A DNA stretch of 26,382 nt from Bacteroidales bacterium (GTDB lineage Bacteria > Bacteroidota > Bacteroidia > Bacteroidales > B18-G4). The notes below the pieces were generated by a model. That model was not told the DNA's origin, did no database searches, and was given only the letters and a program-made list of their open reading frames with translations. Numbering within the stretch: position 1 is the stretch's first letter; each line of letters begins with the position of its first letter. The stretch spans positions 1 through 26,382 of the forward strand of contig JAGLEK010000327.1 in NCBI GenBank assembly GCA_023145125.1. The letters run 5' to 3'. The position numbers were made by a program, and so were the translations under genes. Below are positions 24,706-26,382 of the stretch, piece by piece.

Positions 24706-24966
24706 AGCTTCTGTATTATAATTTATGGCAGCAAAAGTATAAATATTTTAAGACTACTAAGCATATACCTCTTATTTAGAAATGTATATAAATAACTATA
24801 TTAAGAACTGTATATCAGCTAATAAAACCTCTGTGATTAAAGTCTGCCCGGCAGAATAATAAAACAGCCGATAATCAGTTTATATTAACAGCAAAGTGTT
24901 AACAAAAGTGGCGCTTTCCCCTCTTGCAGGGATGAATATCTATCTACATTTAATGCAAATTATTTT
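24706..24966. promoter_or_regulatory. Divergent promoter gap between nhaD and exbB
   Basis: For nhaD (minus strand) there is a -7 box TACTTTTG at 24739-24732, an exact TAnnTTTG match, with the start site expected near 24725. For exbB (plus strand) a -33 TTG at 24924-24926 and a -7-like box TACATTTA at 24945-24952 (one mismatch) are 18 nt apart, 14 bp before the ATG. An 8-bp palindrome TGTTAACA at 24897-24904 lies just upstream of the exbB elements. The middle of the gap is AT-rich and shows no small gene, RNA or terminator. Confidence 0.5.
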
Positions 24967-25659
24967 ATGATGATCATGAGCTTTTTATTACAGGTACAGA
25001 ATGCGGCAGGCACTGCCGATCTTGAACCAACAGAGATTTCCATCTCCATTTATGAACTCGTTCTTAAAGGGGGGTGGATCATGGCCATACTTGGCCTGTT
25101 TTCCATAATTGCCATTTACATCTTCATTGAACGGTTCTTTACTATCAATAAGGCATCGCGCGAAGACCGGCATTTCATGAATAACATCCGCGATTTTATC
25201 AAGGGTGGAAAAGTAGATTCGGCACTGGCATTATGCAAAAGCAATACGAGCCCTCTCTCCCGGATGATCGAGAAAGGGCTGATGCGGATCGGAAGGCCGC
25301 TCAACGACATCAATGCCGCCATAGAAAATGTTGGGAAGCTGGAGGTTTCCCGCCTTGAAAAGAACGTTGCCGGGCTGGCCACCATTGCGGGTGCAGCACC
25401 GATGCTCGGTTTTCTGGGAACCGTAATTGGTATGATCATTGCATTTTATGATATGTCGATGGCCGGAAACAATATTGATATCGTCCTTCTGTCGACGGGG
25501 ATCTACCAGGCCATGATCACCACCGTGGGCGGGCTGATCGTTGGGATCCTGGCTTATGTATGCTACAATATCCTGGTGGCTAAAGTAGAAAAGCTGGTTT
25601 ACCTGCTTGAGGCCAGGTCGACTGAGTTCATGGACCTGCTTAACGAACCGGCAAGCTAA
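24967..25659 (+). CDS. exbB: ExbB/TolQ-type proton-channel protein
   Basis: This is a 230-residue inner-membrane protein of the MotA/TolQ/ExbB family with three helices (about residues 36-57, 133-157 and 178-202) and a large cytoplasmic loop between the first two. The signature is the second and third helix region, with LATIAGAAPMLGFLGTVIGM and MITTVGGLIVGILAYV, where the Thr residues lining the proton path lie. ExbB forms the pentameric channel that, with ExbD, converts proton-motive force into TonB movement. Three in-frame ATGs at 24967, 24970 and 24976 are all possible starts. exbD follows after 11 bp, then a tonB-like gene, so this is a complete TonB energising operon. Confidence 0.94.
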   Translation: MMIMSFLLQVQNAAGTADLEPTEISISIYELVLKGGWIMAILGLFSIIAIYIFIERFFTINKASREDRHFMNNIRDFIKGGKVDSALALCKSNTSPLSRMIEKGLMRIGRPLNDINAAIENVGKLEVSRLEKNVAGLATIAGAAPMLGFLGTVIGMIIAFYDMSMAGNNIDIVLLSTGIYQAMITTVGGLIVGILAYVCYNILVAKVEKLVYLLEARSTEFMDLLNEPAS

Positions 25660-25670
25660 AAACAGGCATT

Positions 25671-26084
25671 ATGGCTATCCAAACAAGAAATAAAAGAAAA
25701 GCAGAGTTCAGCATGGCATCCATGTCGGACCTGGTATTCCTGCTATTGATATTCTTCATGCTGACCTCCACCCTGGTCGCCCCCAATGCTATCAAGCTTC
25801 TTTTGCCCAACAGCAACAGCAAGACCATGGCCAAACAAACGGTGACGATATACATTAACGACAAGTACCAGTATTTTGTCGACGAGAACAGGGTAAGTGA
25901 ACTGCAGCTGCAAGGCCGTATCGACAATAAGATAGCAGGACAGATCGACGCTTCCGTTGTGCTACGGGCAGATAGAAGCGTGCCTTTGCAATATGTAGTA
26001 AATGTGATCGATGCCGTGAACAATATCAACAAGAAATATAATACCAAGCACAAGGTAATCCTGGCTACAAAGCCAAAACGATAA
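25671..26084 (+). CDS. exbD: ExbD/TolR-type protein
   Basis: This is a 137-residue protein with a basic cytoplasmic N-terminus, a single membrane helix (about residues 18-37), and a small periplasmic domain. FSMASMSDLVFLLLIFFMLT places Asp20 at the start of the helix, matching the essential protonatable aspartate of ExbD/TolR. The periplasmic part has the usual VTIYINDKYQYFVD strand and SVVLRADRSVPLQYVVNVID block. ExbD sits in the ExbB channel and binds TonB. The partner gene tonB starts 2 bp after its stop. Confidence 0.95.
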   Translation: MAIQTRNKRKAEFSMASMSDLVFLLLIFFMLTSTLVAPNAIKLLLPNSNSKTMAKQTVTIYINDKYQYFVDENRVSELQLQGRIDNKIAGQIDASVVLRADRSVPLQYVVNVIDAVNNINKKYNTKHKVILATKPKR

Positions 26085-26086
26085 CA

Positions 26087-26382
26087 ATGAGCGAAAAAAA
26101 TAACCGGTTTAAAGGTGTGGTGGGAACCATTGGTTTTCACTTGCTGGCATTGCTGGCTATTTTATATTTTGCTATGTCCACACCCCTGCCCCTGCCGGGA
26201 GAAGAAGGTGTTGAAGTAAACCTCGGCAGCAGCGACCAGGGCATGGGATATGTGCAGGAGCAGTCCCCTCCACCGGTACAACAGCCACCTCCGGCATTGC
26301 CGCCACCACAGACGGATCCGGAACCCGAGCCCGAAGAAGACCTGATCACCCAGGATGTTGAAGACACACCTGCCATTGAGGA
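26087..26382 (+). CDS. tonB: TonB-like energy transducer, 3'-partial
   Basis: 98 codons are visible before the window ends. A short cytoplasmic N-terminus is followed by one helix (about residues 11-30: VVGTIGFHLLALLAILYFA) with a Thr-x-x-x-His arrangement, Thr14 and His18, matching the Ser/Thr-x-x-x-His motif of TonB and TolA helices. A Pro/Glu-rich spacer follows (QSPPPVQQPPPALPPPQ, then DPEPEPEEDL). The C-terminal receptor-binding domain is beyond the window, so TonB versus another transducer such as TolA cannot be proved. It starts 2 bp after exbD. In Bacteroidota, such proteins power SusC-type and siderophore receptors. Confidence 0.85.
   Translation, partial: MSEKNNRFKGVVGTIGFHLLALLAILYFAMSTPLPLPGEEGVEVNLGSSDQGMGYVQEQSPPPVQQPPPALPPPQTDPEPEPEEDLITQDVEDTPAIE

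Noticed and set aside
24706..24966. A tRNA or small RNA in the nhaD-exbB gap
   Set aside because: No cloverleaf, strong hairpin or terminator could be found by eye.

Overview
The window comes from the chromosome of a member of the Bacteroidota, most likely a Bacteroidia-type lineage. It carries type IX secretion (T9SS) genes found only in that phylum (porU, porV, a porP/sprF gene, gldJ) and the lipoprotein form of the TamA protein (TamL). Several intergenic gaps contain the Bacteroidota -7 promoter box TAnnTTTG. No phage, insertion sequence, CRISPR array, tRNA or rRNA was seen; this is dense core-genome sequence.

Layout. 1-714: 3' part of a TylF-type methyltransferase gene with a hydrophobic N-terminal stretch. 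736-2597, minus strand: a crcB fluoride channel gene followed by an AsmA-family gene. 2717-7170, plus strand: a small unknown secreted protein, then tamL and a RecD-like helicase gene that are probably co-transcribed. 7215-8472, plus strand: two adjacent unknown exported proteins behind their own promoter. 18048-8473, minus strand: a T9SS block of two complete tandem porU sortase paralogues, then porV, then the isoprenoid gene ispF. 18265-20799, plus strand and divergent: porP/sprF and gldJ, closed by a strong intrinsic terminator. 20870-23221, plus strand: murF and anmK (peptidoglycan synthesis and recycling). 24705-23263, minus strand: nhaD. 24967-26382, plus strand: exbB, exbD and the start of a tonB gene that runs off the window.

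How they fit together. PorV is the outer-membrane shuttle that carries cargo with a C-terminal signal from the T9SS translocon to the PorU sortase. PorP/SprF and GldJ belong to the same secretion and gliding apparatus, so 8956-20799 is essentially one T9SS locus. The flanking genes serve the envelope: TamL (outer-membrane assembly), MurF and AnmK (cell wall), ExbB-ExbD-TonB (energy for outer-membrane transport), and NhaD and CrcB (ion homeostasis).

The most noteworthy point is the tandem porU pair. Both copies keep the catalytic His and Cys and a C-terminal sorting-like domain. The downstream copy departs from the family pattern around the active site and could have a different substrate preference. 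Another compact feature is the murF promoter, which overlaps the T-tract of the gldJ terminator and would give an almost leaderless mRNA. I found no clear sign of a wholly new system.
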